Assembly (NCBI RefSeq): GCF_001625305.1
Contig: NW_017802824.1
Location: 4,552,260 to 4,616,259 of the forward strand
Direction: 5' to 3'
DNA length: 64,000 bases
From: Branchiostoma belcheri
Lineage: Eukaryota; Chordata; Leptocardii; Amphioxiformes; Branchiostomatidae
Shown here: piece after piece, positions 29,674-41,900 of the stretch
Layout: each line of letters opens with the position of its first letter
Position numbering within the stretch: position 1 is the stretch's first letter
Made by a program: the position numbers and the translations under genes
Notes under the pieces: generated by a model
The model's input: the letters and a program-made list of their open reading frames with translations, nothing else
Databases searched by the model: none
What the model was told of the DNA's origin: nothing

Positions 29674-31310
29674 ACTGTAGCACCAGCCAATCATCCCAGC
29701 TGCATGAAATTACAGGTGTCCAAAGGAAGCCTAGTGACCCAATAAGCTGCAGCTGACCGTACATATTTATTTATTTGAGTAGATGCATAGACACAAAATA
29801 TAATACATGTACAATTTTGCAAAAATCCTTCAACATACATTTTGTTGTTGAGAGCTAGTCAGATCCAAACCAAATGACCTTAGAAGGACAACTAGGATCG
29901 ATCTAAAGCCGATAAGGATGTCATTCACAAAAGCCCTAGCTTGACACACATTCAAGAGACCTTCGCACGACTGTGCTCAGCCCACCACTCCCCAACCAAG
30001 GCCGGTACTGAGTTGGGAGTCGCCTATTCTAGCTCCAGTTTGTTCTACAGCGATATTACATCTAAGTAAAATTTCACGAGTTCCATTTTCATAGTCGGCT
30101 GGCACAGACAACTTTTATAGACTAATAGACAATCTCGCCTAACACTCCCGACTAAAGATGGCCTTGCTCACGACTAATTATTAGAACTCTCAAGTCCTAA
30201 CCATGGTCTGGAGAAGGTCATAGACGGCTATATTAATTTAAGTGTAAGGACAGTACTACTACTTAGCAAATCAATGTGCCCATGTTCAATAGACATGTAG
30301 TTTGTTCATTTACCAGGATACTGTATTTAAACCAGACCATGGATAACGATTATCAACCGTAATGTTGTGTCATTAGAAAAGAAGTAGTAACACTGAATGC
30401 TTTACTTTCTATTGTTTCCCAGAATGTCTTAGAACAAACCAGATCAGTGCTATAATTATCATCATTCACATATATAGAAACCTGTAAAGTGATGATAATA
30501 TTATTACTATCCTGGATGGCTAACCTTCACCAACGTAACTGTAAAGCTTAGAGTAATGTTTTTTCTAGAAATTAGTGTTGAAAGGGAAAAAACCATCATA
30601 AGCACAATGTACATGTTTCCCTATAATTGACATTGTCTAGAATATGCCACATTATGTTGGACTGTGGTTAATTTAAAAAAAGGCTCATAAATGTTTTAAG
30701 AATTGTAACTGACAAGAAAATGTAATTTCATCTCGTAATGCTACTACATGTAGTGCGTTGTTCGTTGCACTTGTGAATATATATCAAAACGTGTATCGGG
30801 AAGGGACTAGCCCAGATGGATTAAAATGGTTGTGTTCTATATCTTTAGATCAGAAATTCTAACTAATTGCAATGGTGTGGCATACTTTGTATACCGACTT
30901 GGGCAATTATAATCATTATGATTGCAGTTGTTATAAACTGGTCTATAGGGTTGGAGTGGAAGCTAGTTGTTGAGCTTAAGAATATACAGCCGTGGTACGT
31001 ACATTCTTCGTAATCAACATGAGTATTCAGTAGGCAGCAGTATCCATAATGTATACATTTTGCTTTCAGTTTCTTAGAAATCAACTGCATGTAAATGGAA
31101 AGCGATTATTATGATGACTAGTCAGAAAGGAATTCGAAGGTACAGAGTGAATTCAAAGGCAATCCACTGAGAGACAGTGAATGATAGTCGGAGTTGTCTC
31201 ATGGTTACCGAAGTTTTAATATTCTTCACTTGATGTAATAGATTTATGCACGTGAACTATCGGCTACTGTGTGTTTATTACCTTCATCAAGAATGTTGCA
31301 GTTTCGGTGG
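29674..31310. other. Intergenic, repeat-like left part
   Basis: No gene supported. At about 29764-29785 the minus strand ends in an AAATAAATAAATA-like tail, suggesting the 3' end of a retroposed sequence that would extend right to about 30060, without coding remnant. The remainder is AT-rich. Confidence 0.35.
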
Positions 31311-31781
31311 CGTGTGTTTGTGTGAGTGTACGTGTGTTTGTGTGAGTGTACGTGTGTTTGTGTGAGTGTACGTGTGTTTGTGTGACGCGTGTTTGTGTGA
31401 GTGTACGTGTGTTTGTGTGAGTGTACGTATGGACAGCGTGATGTGAATCGAGAAATTGTGAACGGATCTTTGATATATTTCATCATGTATGCAGAACACG
31501 TGAGAAGACATACTACATACACAAGCTGATGTGTTACGACAGAAGGACGGTTATACCGGCTGTACAGATACAGATACCAGTAACAAGAAGACAGTACTCT
31601 AATACTGTACTAATAACAGTATGAAGTGTTCCATGCCCATGGTACTGTTTAGCCTTCGATTGGTAGCTATGGGCATTAGACTGGATGAAAAAAAAGCAAA
31701 AGAAGAAAATATGCCCAGATCAATGTGAAATGTAACCGATATTTACTTTGTATAATGGAATCTTGAGATAAAAAGAAAGAA

Positions 31782-32079
31782 AAAGAGTTGGGTCCCACTA
31801 TATTGGCCGGGCTGAGACGCAGTGCCTATTCACGGGCGCGATCCCGCTACTGATCGACACGGGGACTTTTGCCTGCTTTGTTTCCAACCTGGGCCGGTGC
31901 GTCCCTCCTTAGGCGACCTGGTTGCCCTGGGCTCCCCCGGGGAAACCATATCGATGCCGAACTTAGCGTGGACGCCCGATCGCCATAGGACAGCACGCCG
32001 CAGAACCCCCGGCCTCAAGCGGTCCACCAACCCCAGCCTCCAGGTAGCTGGATTACAGGCGCGCGCCACCACGCCCAGC
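31782..32079 (-). ncRNA. 7SL RNA (signal recognition particle RNA), copy A
   Basis: Read on the minus strand, 298 nt match metazoan SRP RNA end to end. The 5' end is GCTGGGCGTGGTGGCGCGCG, followed by CCTGTAATCCAGCTACCTGG (Alu-domain region) and GATCGGGCGTCC. The S domain shows CGGCATCGATATGG, GGTCGCCTAAGGAGGGACG and ATCAGTAGCGGGATCGCGCC. It ends in ACTC then T-runs (31780-31784 and beyond), a Pol III terminator. Vertebrate 7SL is about 300 nt, so the copy is full length. SRP RNA scaffolds the particle that targets secretory proteins to the ER. Open frames across it (95 and 108 codons) are spurious. Confidence 0.93.
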
Positions 32080-32135
32080 TGGCAGCGGGGCCATTTTCTA
32101 GGAGTATAGATGTAAGAGTCACGTGACTCGCCAGG
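32080..32135 (-). promoter_or_regulatory. Upstream promoter of 7SL copy A
   Basis: The arms match here as well as in the RNA. The segment holds GTCACGTGAC, an E-box/CRE-like palindrome about 40-50 bp before the RNA start, and a TATACTCCTAG block at about -20 to -30. Vertebrate 7SL genes need an upstream ATF/CRE-like site; the equivalence is inference. Confidence 0.6.
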
Positions 32136-32460
32136 AGACTCACGGGAACCCGCCAAATTTGAACATGCGTTTATGTACTGTAATATTGTAATCTCATCTT
32201 GATAATGTGAAAAAGGCGCTGATAAATATCATATAAATAAATATCATGATATCATCTACAGATAGGCATAGGGTGTGGATGAACGTTGCAATGAACGTTG
32301 CAAAATAGGCCTTGGTTCATGCACACATCAAGCACACATAATGACATATGGCCTTCTTTGTGAGTTTATTACAAGTTCAATTTTTGAGACTTTTGAGACA
32401 AATTTTCATATTTGCATCGCAACTTTGATTAAGTTTTGATTTCATATCGCCATACTTCGC

Positions 32461-32540
32461 TCCACCACGCCCAGCCGAGAGCTGTGGCTATTTTTTTAGG
32501 AGTATGAATATGAGTCACGGCGTCATGCCATGACGTCACT
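32461..32540 (-). pseudogene. Truncated 7SL copy: promoter plus first ~15 nt only
   Basis: On the minus strand, 32475 down to about 32461 reads GCTGGGCGTGGTGGA, the 5' end of 7SL, then diverges. Upstream it keeps the conserved ATACTCCTA block and GTGACTC. Further out it has a perfect CRE, TGACGTCA (about 32532-32539), a site that is only CACGTGAC in the intact copies. The RNA body is missing, so no SRP RNA can be made, but the promoter may still be active. Confidence 0.7.
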
Positions 32541-32839
32541 TTATCTTGTCTTCGGATGGATTGTTTTAGACTATAGTTTTAGACACAATATGAAACTTCA
32601 CAGATATCAAATCGACAGACAACAACATGGGGAAAGAACGAAAAATATGTTTTAAGTTCATTACAAAAATTAATCATAAGAACCACATCGGCAACCATTT
32701 GCATTCTTAGTGAATGTATGGAAGTGTTGAATGATTATATTTGATGCAAATATTGCCCCCTTTTTTCAAACAAAATTCGCCAAAACATCATATTTCACAT
32801 TTTAGGTCGACAGGTGCATCTGACCTCTAACCCTAACGT
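32541..32839. other. NCKAP1 upstream region
   Basis: AT-rich spacer between the truncated 7SL promoter and the NCKAP1 core promoter; nothing further recognised. Confidence 0.4.
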
Positions 32840-32856
32840 TCCCAGAATGCATTGCG
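32838..32856 (+). promoter_or_regulatory. ZNF143/Staf-like site in the NCKAP1 promoter
   Basis: TTCCCAGAATGCATTGCGA closely matches the ZNF143 (Staf) consensus core CCCAGAATGCATTGCG, which marks housekeeping promoters in animals. It lies about 105-120 bp upstream of the NCKAP1 ATG, so it marks the promoter or first exon. Confidence 0.7.
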
Positions 32857-32959
32857 ACAGCCTCGGTATCAGGAAGTGGCCCAGCCCTTTCCTTCCTGTG
32901 TTTTTGTTTCCTCCGCCAAATGTGACCCTTTTCTACACATTTTAGCTGAAAAACACAAG

Positions 32960-35900
32960 ATGTCTCGGACGGGGCAGCTCATCCCCAGTCAGCAGAAGCT
33001 GGCGGAGAAGCTGACGGTGCTGAACGATCGGGCCATGGGCATGCTGACGAGGATATATAACATCAAAAAGGTGAGGCTCTCTCGGGGGAATTTTCAGGGG
33101 GACCGACTTGTCAGACGGGCTCGTTTTGGGGGAAATCAGACGATTTTTGTGGTGTTTTGACACTTTTTAGAAAGAACCTAACATTTATAGTTCCTAGCTT
33201 TGGTAACATGGATGTGGTTTTTAGGTAGTTGACCATAGCGAAACAAAAACGGTGCCTAATAGAACAAAGGATATTTCACTTCACAGACATGTGTGATTAT
33301 GATAAATTTTCCAGTCATTTTCAAAATTAGCTGTTCCTAAAAGTAAACATTAAAAGACCCTAGCTGTTTATGACTTCCCCAAACTGCCTTGCCCCTCCCC
33401 CAATATGCGCAGTGTCTTCTCAGTGTATCTTTAAAATCATGTTGCATTTGAATCAGGGTCCAAGGTTGGTATAAATTAGGTACAACCTCAGTGATTTGAA
33501 TAAATACAATGTAGCTGTTACGCTGTAACGTTATAAGTTCAAATTTTTTTCTTCTTCCCTTGAATGCCCTCAAATTATCATGTATTGTGTCATTTCAAAC
33601 ACATTCATAGTTGTGTGAGTTAGGGACATTGTATGTTTGTAAGGTTCACTGTCAAATTTTTTTATCAATGGACTATTATCATTTAAATCCTGGAGACAGT
33701 GGATTGCAGCAAGGAGCTTCAACACTGTGCAAGTCTACATAATGTACATTTGATTTTGAGTGATCACGGATTTTTTGCGGTTTCGTTTGAATCGCTGGAT
33801 GTTTGCTCAATGTTAAAAATTCTATGCAAAATACATATAACAGGTTTCATACAGGTACAGGACGTTATGCGTACATGTTCTCAGCACGTCGGCAATACGT
33901 ACTGTACCTAAGCAAAATCCGTGATGTATTGTATTTAGCACTTCGGCAGAATGTCTCATATTTTATATTATAAGGTTATATTTGCACATATAAGGTTAAC
34001 ATCCTGTCTATAGTTTCCAAATGTTCAGAGTCAGAAAATATTTCGTCTGCAACAGGCAAAATTCTGATGCAATGTTGACCAAAAATACAGAGAAAACCGA
34101 GAAAAGCCAGGGTTCTGCACAGGCGCAGTACATTCTACCAATGTGCCTATACTAGTCCATGTGCCAGTAATGCCATGTGAAAAGCCTGAGTGTGTTGCTG
34201 ATAACATACATAATTGTTTAACATATTTCCCCCATGTCTAATCTGCAGGCCTGTGGAGATGTGAAGTCCAAACCTGCCTTCCTCTCAGACAAGAACCTGG
34301 AAGGAGCCATCAAGTTCATTGTCAGGAAGTTCCCACATGTCGACTCCAAGAACAACTATGTAAGAACGGTTCATTCGTAAATATGATACATGAAACTGAA
34401 TTCCTTAACAAAATTATCATAAATCCTAGATCATGGTTGTTTCCGGGTAAAATGATAAGATTTCTCCCAGGCTAGCATTAGCAAGGCCTGTGCCTAAATC
34501 TGATCAGTTGAAGAGCAATTCTTGCATGCCACTGTCATGATAGAATAGCTGAATCCATCTGCCAGACCTGAAATGCTTGTACATACACATACATGTGTAG
34601 TGATGCATACCTAAACCCAATTTTAGGTTCAGGTCCGGATTCAAGTCCAGAGGTTTAGGTTCAGGTCCGGACTTGTAAGTCCGGACCTAAACCCATGGCA
34701 TGTACAAAATTGCATGTTGGCAACCTTGCAATGTTGTCAGGGTGAAACTTTGCCCACATAACATGGAGGCCGGTACTTGACGATGCCCGATGGCTATTTT
34801 TTCTTCATTTTGCAGCAAAGATTTTGCATTCTACGGAAGGTTTGAGGTGGTTTGGAAAGAAAAGGGGTATGTGAAATGGTCTTTTATGGTAAATAAGTCC
34901 GGACTCGGTTCTTGACTTTTAGGTTTTTTTGGACTTGAACCTAAACATTCTTACAAGTCTGGATCCAAGTCCAGTGAACCGGTATGCATCACTATACATG
35001 TGTACATGTATTAGTAGTCAAACAATGTGACTGTTGTATGCGATTTATGCTTCAATGCTTTTCATTCCAGGTAATAATTTGGCTGTATTTTCAATTTATC
35101 TACTTACAAATGTACCAATCATCATATTGTGATAGAATCATAGATAACATTATCTATTAGTAGCCTGAGAACTGTTAAGGCGCATCTACATGTATCCCTT
35201 ACTTTAAGTCATGATAGATAAATTTTATACGTATTTGACATGTACATGTATGTAGGTATCAAGTATTCTATATACATTGTATGTATCATCTTCCCTCCCT
35301 CACTAGACTAGATCCTATCCTCTAGTCCTGTCCTTCCCTGTGCCAACTTTCCCTCTATGATCCTCTATCACGTATGCCTTTGCAAGTAGTATCTGATCGC
35401 CATAATCTTTTGGCACAAAAAGCGTTGCACTTATTATTACACTTGTATATTCATATTTATAAGTTAGTATCCTTAGAAGTGTTGACTTGTTCCTTTTCTT
35501 GGCTATTTCGGCATGTTTGATTTTGTTCAGGTAAGGTTCTATGAACACTTGTATATTTTTTCTGGAAAGTTTTGCCTTTTATTCATCTGTGGTATTTGTA
35601 CATACATTTGTATAACAAAAGCCCGAGAGCCGTCATGTTTAAAAGACTGTATTTTTTGCTGTGGTGGAGATTTTTTTTTGCTCTCTTTCATGCCAATTGC
35701 AATCTTGTTATTTTCCAGAGGTTTTTATTTGTAAGTATTTTGCTCAATTCTCTTGTTGCTTAAATTAATCCATTATTTACCCTACCACAATTATGTATAG
35801 TCATCCTCACCCAGAATCCACCAGTTTTTGTTTTTTTTCCTTCGTTTTTCACCCCTGGACCCTTTTGTGTCCTAATTTCAATTACCCACGTGCCTGCAAT

Positions 35901-38900
35901 TTTGCTCATTTAATCCGATTCAGATGTAACTGCCACTAAGAGCTGTAGACTTAGATATAACCGTACGCTTTTTTAACCATGACAATTTTTTTGCCATATC
36001 TTATCCTTGCATGTGCAGTGGACAATGCCTTTTGTGCAGGTCAGTTGAGTCGTCTTTTTGCTCTGGAGAGATGTATGCACTGTTGCACTGCACTTTGGTG
36101 TGGTCAGGCCTTTATGTGTTTTTTTTTTAAAACCATTTTTTTTCTTGGTAACTTTTGGTCGGATGCTAAGTATTCTGTTGAATACCGTTGTGTGAGATAG
36201 TGGCTAGCACATTAAGCACAGCATTTAATGGTATATACATGTAGAGCATATTGCACACTTACTATGGTATCTCTCACACACCTAATTACTCTGTCTTCTA
36301 TACATGTATTTCTCTCTCCTTCATTCTTGCATTCTTTGCATCTTTCAACTCAATCTTCCTGACTATTTTTTTTTACATTCCTTATGAGAAGCAGTTATGA
36401 TTTATCCTTGTATGATTGATGCTATATAATTGTTACTTTTTGTTAGAAGGAAACATACTTGGATGGAAATGAATTACTTACTTACAGTTCAGTAAACAAA
36501 AAGTGAAATTGTATAAGCTGAAAAATTTGAGATTGAAACAGAGAATGTATACATGATATACTAGTATGTAAAATAACATAATATGTCTGTCAGTCCACTT
36601 TTTACATTATCTGAAATGTTCATGCATACATGTATACCCTCTATACCAGCTATGTGTTTCTTTTATAGGCTTACTTCAATCTCTGTTATCACTCAATTTA
36701 AATGTTAATTCAATTTTGTAAAGAATCAACTGAGAGTATCTGCCTGGAATTCCAACTTGCCATAATTGCACTTAACAATTTGGTTTGTCACATATTTCAG
36801 ATTATATCTTTTGCAGAAGTAAACCCACTCAATTATGCACTAAATACACAATCTCTACCATCTCAGCAGTTACTGGGACAGAATCTCCACTTTTATGTTT
36901 GTTCCTCTTTGATGAAAGGTGGAACCGTCAAAGATTTTTTTGCTGTCCAGAATCATAGAAAAGAACTTTATATTCAGATTGGGTCCTTCTACATGTCTTT
37001 TTTGTTCCTTTTTACCAGTTTAGCTAGAGGCATGCTAGTTTTACATATGGTTTGTTCTCCCTAAAAGTGGCTAAAGTATTATGCATACTTGAAAGTCTCT
37101 AGACTTGGTCATACATGTAGCAAGCCATTACAGTCTGAAATAGCTTAGCAAACAAGTATATAATGTTCTCTTAACTTAAGTGAATTATGTCTATATTGTA
37201 TAAATCTAGTTCACCATACTGTGTATGTACGTAGAGCAGTTTACCGTGACTCTTAAACATGTGTAGTATTTAGAAGCATGACTCGGGTCTTACATGAAGT
37301 GGAAGTAATTGTACGAGTACCATGATCTACTGTACTGTACAAGTTTTGGTTCACCTTGTTGATATGACCTTTTCCCCTAAAGTCCCAGCTGCAGCAGGTC
37401 AACAACATCAAGGGAGAGATCATGAAGCAGCTCTCACTCTACTACTTCACTTTTGTGGACGTTATGGATTTCAAGGTACATTTTTACACCACTAGTTTTA
37501 ACACAGTTCTGTGTAGTTTTCTTATCTGTTATCCAAAAGGTTTTGATAGATATGTTTAGAACAATTCCGCACTCTTGATTCTTGTTGCAGGGCTCAAAAC
37601 TGGTGCAAGTAACATTGAAAATTTACCTGCACCAGGCATTTTAGTTTACCAGTACCATTCATCAGAATTTAGGAAGTAGTAGTCATACTAAAACTGTTCA
37701 GAAACCATTGTACTTACTAGGAAGCTCATAGAGCATCACTATGCCATGGTAAAGGAACAGTTACATCTTAGTCACAAAGACAAAAGAATTGCATAAATTG
37801 TACACAAACATGGCTAATTGTAATATCTCGTAACCCAGGTTGTACAATCATATATATTTTTTACAGGACCATGTCAGTGAGCTGCTCACAACAATGGATG
37901 CCTGTAATGTTCATTTTGACATTGTGAGTACCTCAATGGATTACTTTTACAGAAATATTATAATTACGCTTCAATTACTAAGACTGTGTTTTAGATAGAA
38001 ATTTAGGTATACTTAATCTAGGTTCATCATTTGTTGCTTTCTTCAACCAAAACTTCTACGTAACTCATTTGATTCCCTTCTCACCATGTATAGACGACCA
38101 ACTATGACCTGACGAAGGGTTACCTGGACCTGATCATCTCGTATGTGTCTCTGATGCTCCTACTGGCGCGGATAGATGACAGGAAGGCAGTGCTGGGACT
38201 GTACAACTACGCACATGACCTGACACATGGCAAAGTGTGAGTTGGACTGATACACAGTGTTCTCTGTGATACAGTGTACAAGCTGCACTATCTTCAGTGC
38301 CTTCACAAAGAAGTTACCGGTATATTATGTTTTACGGTCTGTTTGTGTATGTTTATGTGTGTGTTTCTGCATATATGAACAGTGTAACTCAATAAGATAC
38401 ATGTAAGTATGATTGGATTGTGATTTTTGATAAGTGCAATAGAAGAAAGTAGAAAATAGTAGAAAGTTAGATCTTGATGAAATAAAGGTCAAGTTTTGTT
38501 ACTGAATTGTTACTCTCCAAGTTAGAAAGATCCTTTTGTTGCTTGCATTACACACAATGTAATGATAGTCTTGTATAAGGCCATAACATAAGATTTTGTT
38601 CCCTTTTTTTCCCAGGGATCAGAACTTTGCCCGTCTAGGCCAGATGATCCTGGACTATGAACAGCCATTGAAGAAGTTACAGGAGGAATTCACACCTCAC
38701 AGCAAGGTGAACATCTTCATAACATGAATAGCAAAGTTCTTTGATGACCGTCTGTCATCTTCATCAAGGCAATTCTGACTGGTTTACTGTGCACTGATGC
38801 TAGATGTTATACTTGGTGCATAGTTCATTAAAGGTGTTACATGGTTCACAGTGCACTGTTACTTGGTTCACACTGCACTTAAGCTAGTTTTTACTGTTAA

Positions 38901-41900
38901 TGCATTTCCGAACGTAGTGCAACTGTGACATACATAGGCCATACACTGTGAAACATGTAACAGCTTTAGTGCACTACACCAAGTAACATCTAGCGTCAGT
39001 GCACATCAAACCAGTCAGAATTGCCCTGATGAAGATGACAGACGGTTACCGTGGCCGACAAGTACAAAATTTTACACCACAACTTTTGATGTTTTACACC
39101 GCAACTTTTGGTGTTTTACACTGCAACTTTTGGTGTTTTACACTGCAACTTTGGGTGTTTTACACTGCAACTTTTGCTGTGTTTTACATTGCAACTTTTG
39201 CTGTGTTTTACACTGCAACTTTTGCTGTGTTTTACACTGCAACTTTTGGTGTTTTACACTGCAACTTTTGGTGTTTTACACTGCAACTTTTGCTGTGTTT
39301 TATACTGCAACTTTTGCTGTGTGGGAAACTTACACCCCTCCCCTTTTATAATGGACGGTCCCCCTGTCAGGTCAAAGGTGACAAAGATGGCGGCGGCCTG
39401 AGAGTCACAGTGTCTACATTTGTATACGAGCGATCGCTGTTTTTGTTTACATTATACGCATGCAAATTATTTGAAGACATATGCAAATTCTTGGTAGGCA
39501 AATCAGCCAACTGGCACCCACTTTTTGCCTACGGTGACGTCATGGCGATCGCTCGTATTGTTCCCTAATGATCGATAACTTACCTGAGTCAAGAGTCAAC
39601 ACTTCATAATTGAAAATAAGTCTTTATTGCTTCATAGTACCAAGTGGTGCCTCATTTGACTCCCATAGGCCCAATATTTACTCATCAAATTATTAGCGAC
39701 CTTGCGAGTCCGAATTATCTAGCTAGAAAATGTCACGTGACTCAAAGGCGGGGAAACGTGGAAGACGAATATCGCCGCATGCAAGCGTTTATGACATCAT
39801 GCCACGATAGTTTAAGCTAATTACATATTTACGCCTTCAGACAGACATCATTTCTATCATACCATGCGTCGACATCAACACGTAGCGGTGCAAACGTTAC
39901 CAACATTCACTAGATAGCAACATAATTTGTAATCATTGGACCTGGTCGAAACATTTTTAAATTTATCCCGATCTATAGGCCAAAGCTAGAAAAACCTTTA
40001 GAAAAAAACTAACGTCACAACGTAGCCAAGCTTTTCCTCTAAAAAACGTATGCACGAAAAGGATAACTCAGTCGACGTAGTTTGCATGACATCGTTGTCA
40101 CCTTTGACCTGACAGGGGGACCGTCCATTATAAAAGGGGAGGGGTGTAAGTCATCCACACAGCAAAAGTTGCAGTATAAAACACAGCAAAAGTTGCAGTG
40201 TAAAACACCAAAAGTTGCGGTGTAAAACACCAAAAGTTGCGGTGTAAAATTTTGTTCTTGTCGGCCACGGTAGACGGTCATCGAAACATTGGCTCGTAAA
40301 AAAATAAATGGTTGTGATGAAAGAACTTTGCTGTTCAATTTTAAAACAGTTATTATTTGTTGTACATGTATATTAGCTATGCCTTGCTGTACATGTATAC
40401 TGAAGTGTTGTACATGTGTTGTGTTGTTGTATGTTAGCTGGTGGCCTGTGCCCTGTTGTCCCTACACCAAGTGTACCCCCGGCGGAACCTGCCTGCTGAA
40501 CAGTGGAGACAGGCCCAGATGCTGAGTCTGGTCAGTGCTCCAGGACAGATGCTCAACCCTGCACAGAGCGAGACGGTAAGGCAGACTTTTGTGTAATCTG
40601 CCAGTCTTATATACACAAGGACTGTACAGAAAAAAACCCACAAATTTTGGCAAGTAAAATTTGGGTTGGGAAGAAATCATACCCAGGTGAAAAGGGGATT
40701 GGCACTTTTTTTTTAGAAGCTTGCATTTGATCTCTTTGTCTGTAGTAAGTTGTATCTATGTTTCACGAGGTGTTAACATCTTGAAAAGTGTTTATACAAG
40801 ATACATATGCCATGAAGTATCATTTTGAGCTGCATTTTTGGTCCACAAGTAGTGTTGAAATCTGTTCTGTCCTGTTTGCTGATCCTAGCAAACCTGATGG
40901 ATGTTTTCTGTAACTGTTGTTGTGACTGTTGGCCTCACAATATGTCATTTCCTTGTGTTGTACATTAATGTGAAACATTTCTTTGTGCCTTAAAGATGCC
41001 CTGTGAGTACCTGTCAGTGGAGACCATGGAGAAGTGGATCATCTGTAAGTACAGTCAAGAAAAGGAACTACAAATGTTTATTTCTGCCAGTATAGAAAAA
41101 GGGTAGTTCCAAGCAGTAAAACAGCGCCACCTAGAGGCCAAATGTGGAAGTACAATGATAGGAGATCTAACAGTAATGTAGACAAGTAATAATCTTGAGC
41201 AAAAGTTTGCAAAACTGCTTTTCCCTTTTTTCTTACTTGCAATCAGATGTATTGAGAAAAAATTTGACAATGGATAAAAATGTTGACAATGTTGCTGTTT
41301 CCCAGTTGGATTCTTGCTGTGCCATGGACAGCTGACACAGTCAGACTCTGCTGTTCAGCTGTGGCGACTTGCGCTGTCTGGGAACTACGTCATCACGCTG
41401 TTCCGAGACGAGGTGCTGTACATTCACAAGACTGTGGAGGGGGTGTTCGAGGGGATCAAGGGGTAAGTCTGTTTCCTTCTGTCCTTTTTTTAAAACATTG
41501 TCGTCATGTTAAATCTCACATAGATCACAATCAATGTACACGTTGTGATGTTTTTCATACCATCTTGTGAAGTTTGTTCCTCAATACTACATATTGAATA
41601 GTCTTGCTTTGAGGATTGATCTTAGGGCTGTGTGTTTACTAGCTGTGCAGTTGTTCCCCATTAGTTATCAATAGTTAACGTTAGTCTGACACCTGTTTTA
41701 TAATGTAATTTGTATTCATTTTCAGGTACGGCAAGCGTGTAACTGAAACAAAGGAGTGTGCCAATTATGCTGTTGTTAACGCGTAAGTGACTGATATTTG
41801 TATTCAAAGTTATATAGATTGGACACAACATGTTAGATTTTTTATGTAGCCATTAAAAACATTTCTAACTGTGTTGAAGAAGGTTTCAAGTAAAAAAGCT

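Larger units (their letters stand above)
31311..32180 (-). repeat. Left arm of a 31-kb-spaced inverted duplication carrying 7SL RNA
   Basis: This segment is the reverse complement, at high identity, of 63160-64000. Matching blocks include the 7SL gene, about 50 bp of its upstream sequence, and the TAATGCCCATAGCTACCAAT region (about 31656-31675). The T-rich terminator, the TATAACCGTCCTTCTG block and the GTGTGAGTGTAC tandem repeat also match. The outer edge of the left arm is a five-copy array of a 20-bp GTGTGTTTGTGTGAGTGTAC unit (31311-31430). Confidence 0.92.

Noticed and set aside
31244..31522. CRISPR-like regular array on the minus strand
   Set aside because: A 20-bp GT-rich tandem repeat without spacers in a eukaryotic genome; a simple minisatellite.
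31782..32079. Alu-type SINE
   Set aside because: The sequence keeps the entire S domain of 7SL, has no A-tail and shares upstream promoter with its partner, so it is an SRP RNA gene and not an Alu-like retroposon.
36702..37064. 120-codon plus-strand frame within NCKAP1 intron 2
   Set aside because: Lies between confirmed exons 2 and 3, does not resemble any family, and the NCKAP1 reading frame is complete without it.
38999..39568. 189-codon plus-strand frame with Cys-Phe-Thr repeats
   Set aside because: Translation of the TGCAACTTTTGG minisatellite inside a non-coding composite transposon; three frames are open in parallel.
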